Below, piece after piece: positions 1 to 12,300 of a DNA stretch of 64,000 bases. The notes beneath the pieces are model-generated. The model made no database searches and was not told where the DNA came from. It worked only from the letters and a program-made list of their open reading frames with translations. A program made the position numbers and the translations under genes. The stretch comes from Oxyruncus cristatus (Eukaryota > Chordata > Aves > Passeriformes > Cotingidae): positions 1-64,000 of the forward strand of contig VXAY01004120.1 in assembly GCA_013399855.1 (NCBI GenBank), written 5' to 3'. Numbering within the stretch: position 1 is the first letter of the stretch; each line of letters opens with the position of its first letter.

Positions 1-30
1 TCACGGCAGCTCGGCGTTTGGCGGCAGAAA

Positions 31-39
31 TGACTCAGC
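31..39 (+). promoter_or_regulatory. Candidate AP-1 / NF-E2 / antioxidant-response type site
   Basis: TGACTCAGC matches the antioxidant response core TGACnnnGC. On the other strand it reads GCTGAGTCA, the core shared by NF-E2, small Maf heterodimers and AP-1. It lies in the CpG-rich segment, where a functional site would be most plausible. A nine-base match can arise by chance, so this is only a candidate. Confidence 0.3.
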
Positions 40-118
40 AGTGCCCAGGGGTCACCCACCCGCTGCCTCCCAACTTCTGCGGCCGGTCCGCGGGACTCCC
101 GAGCGCCCGGAGCGCGGC

Positions 119-136
119 GGGCGGGGCGGGGNNGGG
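119..136 (+). other. G-quadruplex-type run interrupted by two unresolved bases
   Basis: The + strand reads GGGCGGGGCGGGGNNGGG: four runs of at least three G with loops of one, one and two bases. The two N characters at 132-133 are the only ambiguous bases I noticed in the window and fall exactly in the third loop. The overlapping GC box is a possible Sp1-family site. Confidence 0.6.
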
Positions 137-745
137 CTGGCACCGCTGCGGGCTCCCCGGCCGGCCGGGCACTCCGGTCCGGTGCCAGCCTTCCCGCTTC
201 ACACTGAATAAATACCTAGAAATTCTAGCGGGGCATTTACTTCGTGCCTCCCGCCTTACCCGGTTTTGCTCATCTTCCGAAGTGATGCAGCGGCGCTGAG
301 CGCAGCAGCCCCGCCAGTCCCGGTGTTGGGTACAGAACAGCCAAAATAAGACTTCAGCGCTAAATCTGCATAGTGAGATGTGGTGTCAGAGGCAGAAGTG
401 TAGTAGAAGAGTTGGGAAGATGTCCATACGGCTGTGCTTGTGCCTTGGAGCATACAGCCTGTGGAAATGTTCTGCTTCCAGCAGATGTAAGTGTATAGTT
501 GATTTAGATTTCTCAAAATAGATTGCTGGATTTGAGAATTATAGTTTCCATGGAAAAGAAATGTATTCATAATCTCTGAGGCTTTTTGAGGCCATACACA
601 TAATATATTCTACAGTAAGTGTAAGATCTCTGCATTCGGTACTTGTATTCAGTATTTAGCATTGCTCCTCTCACATGCTCAAACTACTTATGCAAATTTG
701 TACTGAACGTGATCTATAATTTTTCAAGGTATGTGACTAAACTAA

Positions 746-774
746 CCATGGTTAATATTCCCCATGGTTAATAT
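746..774 (+). repeat. Short direct repeat, 13-bp unit twice
   Basis: CCATGGTTAATAT occurs at 746-758 and again at 762-774, with a three-base spacer. This is a local duplication in AT-rich intron. The CCATGG within each unit is itself palindromic. Confidence 0.8.
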
Positions 775-816
775 GAAATGGAAATTAGAATATATTTATA
801 ATTCCAAAGGAAACTA

Positions 817-843
817 CATCAGATCTGATGAGATAAATTTATC
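817..843. repeat. Two adjacent perfect palindromes
   Basis: CATCAGATCTGATG (817-830) is a perfect 14-bp palindrome. One base later GATAAATTTATC (832-843) is a perfect 12-bp palindrome. Both equal their own reverse complements. The second contains inverted GATAA motifs. Confidence 0.9.
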
Positions 844-3258
844 AGTTCTATACCCTGCATGAGTATAGGTGGGTATAACTTAATTTGTAGGAGCCTGACA
901 GGAACATGCCTCTTTTATGTGAGTAACACCTCAGTAAGTAAATACATTGTTTCCGATGAGCTGCTTGCAAAATGAGCTGTCAGTGCGAACGAGCGTGGGG
1001 TAATCCTTCCTCAAAGTAATAGCCGGGGAAGAGCCCACGGCTGATGTCACCCAGTGGGCACCAGTGTGCTGGAAACGTATGGATCTGCTAGAGGACTGTA
1101 CGTTGGCACATTTCACTACAGTGTCTGAGTGTAGGATCAGCAGCAATAGTCCCTAGTGTGGCATTTCCTCAATCTCCTTTGCATTGCTCTCTCCTCACCA
1201 GTTTAGCATTTCTTTTCCTGTTTTCCCCAACTCTTGGGGCATGCTTTGTACCAGTGTAGAGCACTCGCTCCCTCTCGCTCCTTTGGAGTGTTTCACACAC
1301 CGCAGCCCCACAGGCTGGAAATGACCACTGCCATCTCGATTCCTGTAGCCACCCTCCTCCGAGGGGTGAAACTCCACTGAGGTGCTGCTGTCTCTACTCT
1401 CAGCCCTTCTCCAGGTCTGTATCCTGAGCGGCATGACAGCAATGCCCTGTGGCCAGCCAGATCCACAGGCAGTAACAGACAACTGGTCAGTGGAGGGGAG
1501 GGAAGAAGAAAAGCAAACTAAAAACAATCCCCAGCATGCATAAGCCATGGCCCAGCTGCACTGGGCAAGTGTTCTTCTGTTCCCTGTATAATTTATCTGC
1601 CGTCATTGCAAATACCATGCAGCTCTTCATACAATGAACAGATGCAAACGTGGAATTATCTTTGGAGGGTACATGTGTGCTTAAAGCGAGTCTGGCCAGT
1701 GCTGTGCTTACAGGTGCTGCAGGGGAGTGAGAGCAGGAGCGGGAAGGATGCTTGGTAGAAAGTGGGGAGGACCTAATCGTTTTTGCAGACTGAGTGTCCC
1801 ATGAGGCCAAGTGCTGTTCTCAGGTGCTGTCATGGGGTGAAATCAGTGGAGGCACTGCAGAGTTGCTCAGGTGTAATTGCAGGTGGATATTCATTTACTC
1901 AGGCTCCTGGGATGAGTGGGGATTGGCTGTGGTCTGCCAGGCTGCTCCCCCAGGGACAAATTAGCAGGCGAGACAAAGCGGAGAGCAAACAGAAAGACAG
2001 ACAAATAGGGAGATGCTGCACAGGACACGCACAGTGTGTAGTTCTGGGCAGTTGAATAAACTACTAATTTTAGCCTGTCAGCAGTGAGGGAGTGCTGTAT
2101 TCATACTTCTGCTTTCCTTGGCCACATTTGTGACTTTCCCTAGTTATTTGTAACTCAGGAAGAGAAACCTTTTTTTGCCTTATACGGTGACAAGTTGGTT
2201 TCCTCAGTTATTGTCTACCTTGTTCTGCACGGGGAGATCATGAGGGCAAAAACTCAGCTTGTTAAGAAAACAAGGCAGGGACTTGGCTTCTCAGGAGTAA
2301 TTGAAGAGCTCAGTTTGGATTGGGCTTGGCTTTCATGTCAGTACATTTAGAAGTGGATATTGCTATTTCTTTTTAGAGATGTAAAAAACCTTCATTTTTT
2401 TCCGTGTTCAATGTACAATAAACCAGCAGCACCCACTTGAATATACGTACGAAGTATACATTCATTCATTACGTGGTTTTGAAGCAAAGATCATTCACTT
2501 TTATTTGTTCATAAAACATTGTGCTTGCCAACAGGGCTTTATAAATAATAAATGCTGATAAAAATCTATATAAAGTCCAATTCTTTTCCCACAGAACTCA
2601 GCAGTGAAAGTACCCCAGGATGCCAACAGTGGATGTTTGTGGTGAAGTAGTACAGTGTCTCTGAGGTTCTTCATGTGAAGTTTTAGGGAGTATTTGATCA
2701 ATGTCACGTTCCAAAATATTTGTCTATTATTATGCTTGCTGTTTGCAAAATGCACATGTTCCAAAATTACTTGGTGCCATATCCTGCATAGTTTATGCAA
2801 ATACAAGCCTGTGCTGCTGCCTTAATTTCTGGGGCTGCTGAATACACCCTATTATTTGCATATTCTTGTAAGGTTTTGTGTATGCATTTATTTGGCTTCA
2901 TCTAATTACTTCTGCGTGCTTTTGGAAACTTGAATTTCCCAGCAACTGCAGTGGCAGTGGGGAAACTGCTGCTTGTAGTCTGCAGGCATTCCTGCTGCAG
3001 AAGTTGCTCAGGGTTTTCGCAGCAACTTTTTAAAGCCCAGCTGATTTCCCCCCGTGGTTGCTCTCCTGCAGTGCTGGGCAGTGGATTAAAGAGCTGAGCG
3101 TTGTTGGTGCAGATGGCACCAGGAGGGAAAGGCTGGAACCTCCTCCCTCCAGCCGGAGCCTTGTGCCTTTCGGGTGAATGCAGCAGTGTGATCAGTCATG
3201 CTGGCCGTGCAGCGATGAGGATTTTGATAAGGCTGATTCACATACCTTGGCAACACTT

Positions 3259-3287
3259 CCCTCCCTGTCCATCCCCCCCACCTCCCC
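3259..3287 (-). other. C-rich run; minus-strand G-quadruplex motif
   Basis: Four C-runs on the + strand (CCC 3259-3261, CCC 3263-3265, seven C at 3273-3279, CCCC 3284-3287) give G-runs on the minus strand with loops of four, seven and one bases. This satisfies the usual motif definition with loops of up to seven. Confidence 0.5.
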
Positions 3288-4455
3288 TCCATGAATTCCT
3301 ATGTGCACTATATTTTGGAATATTTTCACTGGTAATAACATTCCAAGTGCTCCTGACGGTTTATCACTGAGGCATTTCATCACCCTGCCAGTCAAATCTT
3401 TTGCCTTGCCAGTGGTGAAATCACTGCTTGAGCAGAAGGCAAAGAGCTCTCGGTTTGACAGCCACAGTTTGTGGAGCTGGAGCACAATTTAATTTCCCTC
3501 CCTAGCCTTTAGCCTCGACTTGCTCCCATTCAAACTGACCTACTTGCAAGCATCCAACATCTGCCAAAGTCATGGGCTTCTTTAGATAAAGGGCATGCAT
3601 ATGGGAAGTGTGTTGGGAACCAGTTCTGTGGTGTGCTCCATGGAGCTGTTTTTACAGAGCTTTACTGAGCTGTCTCTGTTTGCTGCAGCTTTGAATGCAG
3701 CTATTCATGTGTTTTATCAAGTGATAGAGGATGACTGGCCTGAGCATGGAGATGGAAAGGAAAATAATTGGCCCATCCCAAGGAGGGTGCATTGGTGTTT
3801 GCGTGGGAATGAATGCCAAATTGTTTCTTGTTTTGCTGAATGAAAACTTTTGAGCCACACTTCACTTCCCAGGGAGAGCTCTGCCTGTGCAGCAGCATTT
3901 CACTGCAGCCTGCAAAAGCCCTCTTTACATGTCTGCAGTAAAATAGTGCTGTGTGAGTCCAGGTGACAGTTTGTGTGTGTGCATGTGGTCTCTGAGACAG
4001 GCTCCTTCTGTGCAGTTTTATTGCTGCTGGGGCTTGGGATATTAATGAAAATCTTGAAATTCCATCCTCAGGAAAAAAAAAATAGTATGAAAGATAAATA
4101 CAGAAGTTAATCATCAAAGGGTTCCTGGTGGAACAAACAGAAATGGGGGTCCTGTGTGATGAACACCAGGGGACTGAGGGTTTACGAGCAGAATTTGGCT
4201 TTTGGATTTTTTAAGTTGTTTTGGTGCTCAATGTCTTCCCCTCCCATGTTAAATTTGACAAATGCAGTACTGTGTTCCTGTTGTACAGATGTGGTCAAAT
4301 GCTCCTTGAAGTCGGTGGTGAGGTCTATGTGGAGGATGGCCTTAAAGACAGTTTTTGGGAGCATTGCAGTGCTTCAGAGCTTTCTGTTGTGTTTGGTGCT
4401 GCACAATAGAATTTTCCCCTGAGTTTTCACAGTCTGAGTTGAGTGGGTGAGAGAA

Positions 4456-4515
4456 GTGTCACAGGTGGGGAAACTGAGGCAGAGATTAAGAGCTTGATTT
4501 TGCTGCTGAAGCTAA
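4456..4515 (-). mobile_element. MIR-like SINE remnant (antisense)
   Basis: The stretch containing ACAGGTGGGGAAACTGAGGC and the following AGATTAAGAGCTTG resembles the reverse complement of the MIR core and 3' region, where the consensus reads roughly 'acagatgaggaaactgaggcacagag..ttaag'. The match is short and diverged, and I am working from a remembered consensus. MIR elements are ancient tRNA-derived SINEs found across amniotes. Confidence 0.45.
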
Positions 4516-7500
4516 TGATAAAACTTTCGCTTCGTTGACAGCAGCAGAACCTGAATGGCTTAGGCATGGGCAGACTTAACTGCAAGAGCAGTTTTTTCCA
4601 TTTAATTTATTATTGTTTTTAATAAAGTATTTGTTTTCCTAGAATAAGAATCAGCTTTAAAATACTGCTGTCTTTTTTTTTCCTTCACCATTCTCAGCAG
4701 TGCTGAGCAATAAATTAGCTGTAATGTTCATAATTTATTTGTCACTGAGGTATTTAAGGGGCAAAAAAACCCCATGGAGTGAAAATAAATGTTTTAGTGA
4801 GGATGAAGATTGCCAAGCATTGGCTGGTTATTGCTTACCGTTCATTTTGCCTTAATATATCTATGCTGGCAATGTTATTTCTGGAAAGTTGTTTCTAGTA
4901 TGCCTTTCCCATTAGAGAATATTGTCTGTTCTGCAGCTGAGTTGCACAGAAAGTTATTCTAAACTTGCTCTTTTGACTACATTCGTATTTCTTCTCTAAG
5001 AAGCTTTTTGATGTTTTTTGGGTCTCTGACTGCAGGGTAGAGAAGAAACCAGAGCCAGGTCTGGGTTCTGATGCCTTCAGACTCCTGTGGGGCTTGGTTT
5101 GGGAGTGTGGCATGGACACATTAACATAAAAACTTTCTTATAAGTTAGTAGAAACAAATTCCAGTCCAGGTACAGGTTGTATTTTTGAGTGTCAAGAAAA
5201 CTTGTGAGTAACTGGAATTTATTTATACTTTGGTTTAAAGGGTTTTTTTTATCTACTAGTAATAGATGAAATGGTGCAGAGATAACATCTTTATCTCTTA
5301 TACTATATACTGTGTGCAATTTGCAGTTTACAATCTGATGTCTTCTTGGTTAAAGGCATTTAAAGGCAAAATGCACTTGATGTCTAAGCATGGACTTACT
5401 GATTTTAGTGTTTGAATTTTTTATTATTTTTAACAGAATGTTTGGCAGTTCTTCCTTTTCTGTAAGGGCCAAGTGATATTTGTAAGCCCTGAAAGAAAGA
5501 GCGGCCTGTTAGAAATGTTATGATCTGTCGTAAAACCAATGTCTCATTTCTTTTGGCCAGCCTTCACTTCCAAAATCCCTTTAGCACTTGCAGGGTGCCT
5601 CTGTGAAGGCCAGCTCTCTGGGTTTTAATGGCCTGCAGTATTCCTGCAGCTGAGGTTTAAAGGGATCTTGAATTAGAGCAGAGAATGCATTGGACTGAAG
5701 GGCTGTGTCGTTCTTGCTTAGGAGCTTCATGCAGTGTGGCTCTTTAAGTGGTCATGTTGCCCCTGTCCCAGAGAAGGCTTAGTGGAACTGTGATCCCTCC
5801 CTTTCTCTGCAAGGGAGGGCAGATATTCCCTGTTTCCCAGAAAGGGATGTCTCTCAGGTTTCACAGGCTTTCTTTTCCCTTCCTTTCAGGATATTGCAAA
5901 GGACCAAAAGCCAGCTTCTGTCCTGCTACAGCAGTGTAAATTTATTGCTTCAAAAGAGTCATTCTGCAATTCATCAAAATGAATTTGTCCTCTGTGTATA
6001 ATAATCCCTACTTGTAGACTCCTTTGTCTCCAGCTATTCCTTCACAGTAGTAAGATCAAACTATGGCACACTATTTAGTGGGTGAAGTTGCAGCTTGGAT
6101 GAAGTATTGTAGCTTTGTCTTCTGATCAACACCAGATGAAGCTGCAAGTGATATATTTTAAGCATCATCCAAGGAAGTTTAAATAAAGGTGATAGTACGT
6201 TGTGTCGTAACTCCTTTAAGTGCTCCAGTGAAGTTTGGAAGACATAATTTTTCCTATTGCATAGAAAAGTGGGCCACTGATTTTGATTTACAAGGTTTCA
6301 TTATAGCTCTGCAGCAAAAAAACCAGGACTAGAACCCCAAGAGTCCCGTCTCCAGGTCACCTTGGAACAACCACTAGACTCTCTGTCTCTTTGTAGATAC
6401 GCACTGCAAAACAAGTAGCAGTGCCTGCTCCTCTGAGAAGAGATTTCACACTGCCACATTCCATACACCATCAATATGACCAATAGTGACCACAGGCTGT
6501 TCAGGAAGTTCCTGGGGTGTTCGGCACTTCTTCCTATCAGGGCTGGGAGTGCTCTGCCCTGTGATGGGAAGCAGTGGGTAGTCCTTACAGGGATGGTCCC
6601 TGCATCAAGATGTTTCACTTTGAGTGGATGAATCAAAGCACGGCGACAAGGAACCTTCCTTTTTCCCAGATTTTAAGTGAGGATGCAGTTGTAATCATAT
6701 AGAGGTGAAGATCTACAGCACAGGTCTGGATCTGCCCCTCCTCACTTGGCAAATCTAGGAAATGCGTCACAACTAAACCCAGATTTTCTAAGCTCTCCAG
6801 TTAGCAACTTTCTTTTTCTTCCCCAGCCATATTCTGGATGTGATGTGCTTCTGCATTTTACTACGTGAATATTCCTTGCTGAAGTGAGGCAGGCACCCCC
6901 CTCCTGCTGTTGCACAGTGCCCGTTGCATTGAAGATCTTTTACTGAGCTTGTATTGCAGCAGTGCCTGGACACAGTCAGTAATTTTAGATGACTGCTTGC
7001 AGCATAAAAGCAAAATATTTATTTCAGGTTTGCTCGAATATTTATCATCATTGTTATTTTAAATAACAAAAGCAATTTGCTTTGGTTTTTGTTTTTCCTC
7101 TCTGTTGCCTCTTGCTTCATAGTAGCGTTTCTCCTCACCAAGCAATTTCCCTGTATTTTTTTAACATCTTTTTGGTGTCTGCAGGATGATTTTTGGAGGT
7201 TTTCAGGCCCAGTGACTTTTAGATAAGTGGTTGTGAGGGCCAGTGTGGGAGCATAGAAGTTGTTGTTCCATGCTATAACTGTTTCTTGTGCAAGGATTGC
7301 TGGGATTGTCTTAATTTTAATATTTAAGTGTTCTTTTAAAACACCTGCCTTGCTGTTTAGCTGTATAATTCATAATGCCTTAGTTTTCTGAAAGAGGAAA
7401 GACTTAAAATTCAGTTTTATGGTGATCCATTAAATGACAGTGAAGTTTTTGACAGAACCTGGATAATTCAGTTGTATTGAGGTCTTCATGACTCACCCAG

Positions 7501-8911
7501 TTTCTGAAGCAATTATGACAGATTTGCTTTCAAGAGTTTTTTGGTGCTTTGATGTTTGCATCTGAATCCAACATTTTCTTTAGTTGTTTTTATAAAAAGG
7601 CAACTACAAACTCTGCCATAAAGAAACTGAAAGAAAGCTTGGCTGTTGAGGTGTGGGTGTGGAAGAATACATAAACCTTTCAGAAATGTTTCACTTGTCA
7701 GTTTTAAAGATGTGTAGTGGTATATTCGTGGTGTTTATTTTTTTGTCCCTCACTAAAAGGTTTTTGGCTGAATTGAAATCAGCATTGGGTTTGGGTCAAT
7801 ACAGAAGAAACAGCCTTGAAGTGTATGTTGTATATGTGTATTTTGGGGTGATATGGACCGTTTTAATACATGAAGAATTGCATGAAACAACATGGAATTA
7901 CTTTACAGTTGAGGTGACAAGTAGTGATGTTCCCTGCATTCCTGAAAGATAGGAATTATTCTATGAATTTATGTAAGAGGAAAAATAAGTAGTTTTCCTG
8001 GAGTCTTCTTAGAACCTGTATTAGATGGAGCTCTGCATGCTCTCAGCTGGCAGGGAGTGAGAAAACACTGTAACTTCATAGGCTTGCAACCTATCGTGTT
8101 AAACAATGAATAGTATTTGTTTTCTCCGGTAGAACTTCAACAGGAAGATCTGCAGAAAAGGTTGTTTGGAGTTCTTGTTTTTATTTCTGAAAAGGAGGAT
8201 GTGAAATAATTGCTACCTCTTTCCACTTCTCAGCTTCATGCAAACATAGAGCAGAGGATTGCTTGGGAGCATTATGTTGCTGGAGTGTGGACCAAACCTC
8301 ACACTTGGGCTTGGAGGCAATCTCTGGAAGGCTGCAGGAGGGCTGGTATGGGCTTTTCTTGGGACAGTAGCAGGGCAAGTCCCCTGCTCCTCTGAAAAAT
8401 ACCGGGCCTGTGTGTACACATGTGCACGTCTACACTGAGAAATGTCAAGCGAGAAGAGGGGAAGCATTTGGAGCTTTCTGAAAGAGAAGCTAAAATACTG
8501 ACTGAAAGAAAATGATTTTGAAAAACATGAAGGAGAAATGTCCCCAGTGGTGTCCTGCTCCTCATTGTGCCATGCTAATGACTTTCATCTGCTGGAAACA
8601 TGCTTACTTCTCATCCTGACATGGTCTGACTGTTGCATGATGTATTGAACTGCCAAATTAGGGGTTGATCCTTTCTTTCCCTGTAACGGGGAAACAACAG
8701 AAAATACCAATATGTAACTAGGTTTTTATTTTTGAAGAGGAGTAACTTGTGGTTAGACTTCAAGTTTTTCAGTCCTACAGCTTGCTTCTCCTTGTCTCTC
8801 TGAGCTGCGGGAAGAACTGTAATTTTCATGGTTTAGTATACCTATTTTCTCCAAGTTTTTCTTCAAGCTTTAACTCTTTTTCTAAAGAGTATCCACCTTG
8901 TTTGGTGAGGT

Positions 8912-9310
8912 ATGGTGGGTTAACCTTGGTCTGCAGCCAGACACCCACCCAGCTGCTTTCTCACTCCTTCCTCAACAGGGTTGGGGGCAGAAAATGAGGT
9001 GAAAAAGCTTGTGGGTTGAGATAAAGACTAGCAATTACTGTCAGGGGTAAAACAGACTTGACCCAGGAAAATTAATTTTTATTGCCAATTAGACTAGATT
9101 TGGATGTTTAAAACAAATCCAAAAATTAAAACACCACCTTATCCACATCCCACCCCTTTTTCCTAGGCTCCCTGGGAGTATGTCTCTATTGGATCCTTGC
9201 TGTGCTGTGCTGGGAGAGCATCCACCCTCGCCATGAGCTAAAGTAAATCATTAATCATGTTTCAGCACTGACAGGCTCTTTGCAGAAACGTCAGCTGGCA
9301 TTGGTTAAAT
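8912..9310 (-). mobile_element. Diverged avian LTR-like repeat (probable solo LTR fragment)
   Basis: The segment from TGGTGGGTTAACCTTGG through the 'cacccacccagctgctttctcactcc', 'gggttgagataaagac' and 'gcaaaacagacttgac' regions resembles, in the same order, an LTR repeat I remember from many non-galliform bird genomes. The similarity continues past the AATTAATTTTTATTGCC stretch and is picked up again around GCTGGCATTGG near 9295. A polyadenylation-type AATAAA lies on the minus strand near 9080, which suggests the LTR reads on the minus strand. No retroviral coding sequence lies beside it, so a solo LTR is the simplest reading. The far edge near 9310 is uncertain. The family name would need a repeat-library search. 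Confidence 0.5.
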
Positions 9311-12300
9311 AGTTTTCCCTGTGCTTGGGTCCTGTCTGCACTTCATGATCATCACAGGTTTTTGTGTTGTCCCATTGCACAGCAAGGTTCAGCCCAAGGA
9401 GAAACATGTGTCTGTGTGACTCAAACATGGTGGTATTTTCTGTCCTGCATGCACTGTCTGTAAAATTTGATTTTTGTGGTAATTAACCTTCCCCATAGCC
9501 TGTGCCAAGTGCTGGTCTTTGTGATGGGCAGAGGAAGCGTTGGATGTATGTGCCCTTTATGAGAAATAGTGGGCAGTGTCTTTAGAGCTTACCAGCAAAA
9601 GAAAACTGTGTTTTTTTGTGTTTGTCTTGTCCAATATACAGGACCGAGAGCTGTTAATTACAATGGGCCTTTCAGGCTCTGCATGAGATGCACACTTTGT
9701 TTCCTGCTGCCTATGGCTAGTTATAATGCAGGTCCTTATGTCTGAAGTCAGTGCAGCTGCTGGCTGAGGAACAGGAGCTTCAGCTGAAGGGATGCCTTGT
9801 CTGGGGGTGCTTGTTTGTGAAGGGTGGTGATGACAGTTTGGGTGTTCCTGTTGATGGTCTCATCCAAGGTGCTCAGTGCCGTGAATTCCCACTGAGCTCA
9901 GTTGTGTTCCTGCGGGAACCTGCTGTGCCTTGTGTTCTCCAGCTTTGGTCCAAAGAGCGGTTCTTTGGCCTTAAGTTTTTTGTTATAAAAAGATGATGCC
10001 AAAACCACATGGCTGCTTGAGCCCTTGGGTCACAGTGCTATGATGGTAGTCTAAGTTGGGTTTTGTTTTCTGTTCTCTGTCTATAATCTGGGATACCTAA
10101 TACTATTAAAAATTGTAAATCAGGGGAGCTGCTTTGGGTTACTGAAAACCATTCTCATAGTCTTTGGGATTGACACCTGCCAACTTCAGAGAACTCAAAA
10201 GCAAAGGCTGAAAGTATTCAAGTATTCCTTGGAGCTAGATAATCTGTTCACTTCCATGAGTTAATTTGCTCAGCGGAGGCCACTTCTGCATTGACAAATC
10301 AGTCTGTGAATGAATGGATTCCAAAATCAGCTTGGGAGTTATTTGATGGCTATTGAAGTTAAGCCACACTAGCAAACCACATGCTAGAGGCACAGCTTTG
10401 TGGGTTTGCTGTGTCATTTGGCACAACTGCACCAGCTTTCTCAGGTGCTGGCTGTGCAGAAGTTCAGTGTTTTCCATGGATTATGATGCATCAAGGTTGC
10501 TGTGTTGCACTTAATCTCAGTTCTCACTCCTTCTTTCCAAGAAGACAGAAGTTTCAAATTTATTGCTGTTTCTTGTGGAAGCATTTGGGGCTTATGGTGT
10601 AGCCTCTTGTAGCTGAGATGGCATTTATTGATTTGAATCATTCAGCTGAATTCAATTCTGGACAAGCTTTTTGCCAGAATTTTTTTTTTGCTCCTTATTT
10701 AAATAGATCCCTAATGAATTACTGTAGTTGTATATAATGACTCATGGGAAATACTGGATGCAGCCTCTAGAATGAGTTCTGTGTGTTTTCAAACTGCAAC
10801 ACTTTTGAAGTATATCTCTGAACAGTGCTCAAGGTCCCTTGTTAATAGACTTCATCTTTGGTATTTTGTGGGCAGGTATCCAGTGAGCAATGGGCTAGCA
10901 GGATAATCTGGATGCAAAATTCTCTTTGGGATTCGGTGTAAGGTTGTATGGTCTCATGTCTGGAAGATTCTTCCCAGCGTCTCCTGTAATGTTCCAGCTC
11001 AATACTTCTGTATCCCCATCTTCAAAATGACTTGATTTAAGAAGGCATTACATTTTGGGGGAGTGGTGGGCCAAAATGAACAAAAATGTTCCTGCAAATG
11101 GCTTGTGGCAAAGTGTGGTCTTCTGGTTTAGCTAACCAGGCCTTTTGACCAGGCCTATTGGTTACTCCAATACTTGTACTCAAGTACTGATGTTACTGTG
11201 GCGCTTAATCAAATCTTTATGGATTTGTGTTAGGCATTGCACTGAGGCTTCAAGGTATGGGATCTTTAAGAGATGCACAGATATTTGCTACACTGGAAGT
11301 GCAATTGAAGCTAAAATGACCTTTGCTTTCTCCTTTATTCACCCCCTATGGTGCATAGTGTATAGATTCAGACACTTCCAATTTGATTCTCAGCATCCTG
11401 ATTGCGCTCAGAACTCTTGGTATCCAGACAACGTCACAAAATATTAGGTTCATGGAGTGTTTCCAGGGGTCTGTGTCACTGTGTATTTCCCTGACCTCTC
11501 CCTTGCCCCTGCTGCTCAAGCAAGTGAGAGATGAAATGCTGGAGGAAGAGCAACTTAATTCCTCTGAGCCAGTACTGACGAGGTGATGGTGGTATCTTGG
11601 CAGGAACAGAGGAACTTTCCTGCCACATGTGGGTAATGTTTTTAAGCCAAGTCCTTACTTTGCAGCTGGCTGTCCAGACCTGTCATGTCCAAACTTACTC
11701 CCTTTATCAGTCAAGACTAATATTCGTGCCCAGAGAAATCTGGTTTTATTTGCATTTGGACACAGCGACATGTGGCAGACTTGGGAGAGGATGGCTTAGC
11801 CCATGGGGTAATGCTTGTTGGCTGAGGAACAACTACTGTCTGTATTTTCTGGTGAAGATGCAGATCAGGTTCATTTCCTGGCTTTGTCATGGACATCTCC
11901 AGGCCTTCTTTGGACTTTTTCTCTCTATCAGCAAATGTGCTAGCTGTGGTATTGTCTGGTTCCGTGGATCCTGTGGTCTAGGATGATGAGCACTCATCTG
12001 CTCCAGTGATGGCAACTGGAATGAAAGAGTCACCCAAGCTTGGCCCCTGAACCAGGTCTCTATCAGTTATCATAATAAGCTGAACTAAATTAATTAATGG
12101 GATGGTAATTTTGTGTTATCCGACCTGTGATTATCCTTCCTATGATGCAGCCTGATTGCCAGATGAATGGTATCCCTGCTTCACTGGAAAAGACTACTTT
12201 ACTTGCTCTTTGACAGTGATGGATTTTAAAAGAGCCTAAGGGTATTATTTTTAAAGATGCTTTCTGAGCAATACTCTCATTGACAGAAGTGACTTACTCC

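Larger units (their letters stand above)
1..320. promoter_or_regulatory. CpG-rich segment, probably the 3' edge of the SLCO3A1 promoter CpG island
   Basis: The first 320 bases are strongly GC- and CpG-rich, with roughly 25 CpGs, most of them between 1 and 200. The sequence then shifts abruptly to AT-rich intron-like DNA with few CpGs. A GC box (GGGGCGGGG, 123-131) and a TGACTCAGC element (31-39) lie inside. The only supported exon in the window is SLCO3A1 exon 2 on the + strand, so the first exon must lie upstream of position 1. A CpG island spilling into the start of intron 1 fits that. I see no start codon context or N-terminal coding resembling the transporter here, so I infer the edge of a promoter island rather than exon 1 itself. 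An alternative first exon or a 5' UTR of a variant transcript cannot be excluded. Two unresolved bases are at 132-133. Confidence 0.7.
321..8911. other. Intron 1 block without genes, 321-8911
   Basis: AT-leaning unique-looking DNA. I see the short direct repeat at 746-774, the paired palindromes at 817-843, a C-rich minus-strand G-quadruplex motif at 3259-3287 and a probable MIR remnant at 4456-4515. Open frames here reach at most about 138 codons (minus strand, 3701-4117), with no recognisable product. Confidence 0.7.

Noticed and set aside
18..299. 93-codon open frame in the CpG-rich start
   Set aside because: GC-rich DNA lacks stop codons by composition. The translation resembles no known protein and is unlike the Lys-rich N-terminus of SLCO3A1.
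3971..3988. Short GT-rich stretch as a microsatellite
   Set aside because: Only a few repeat units; too short to call.
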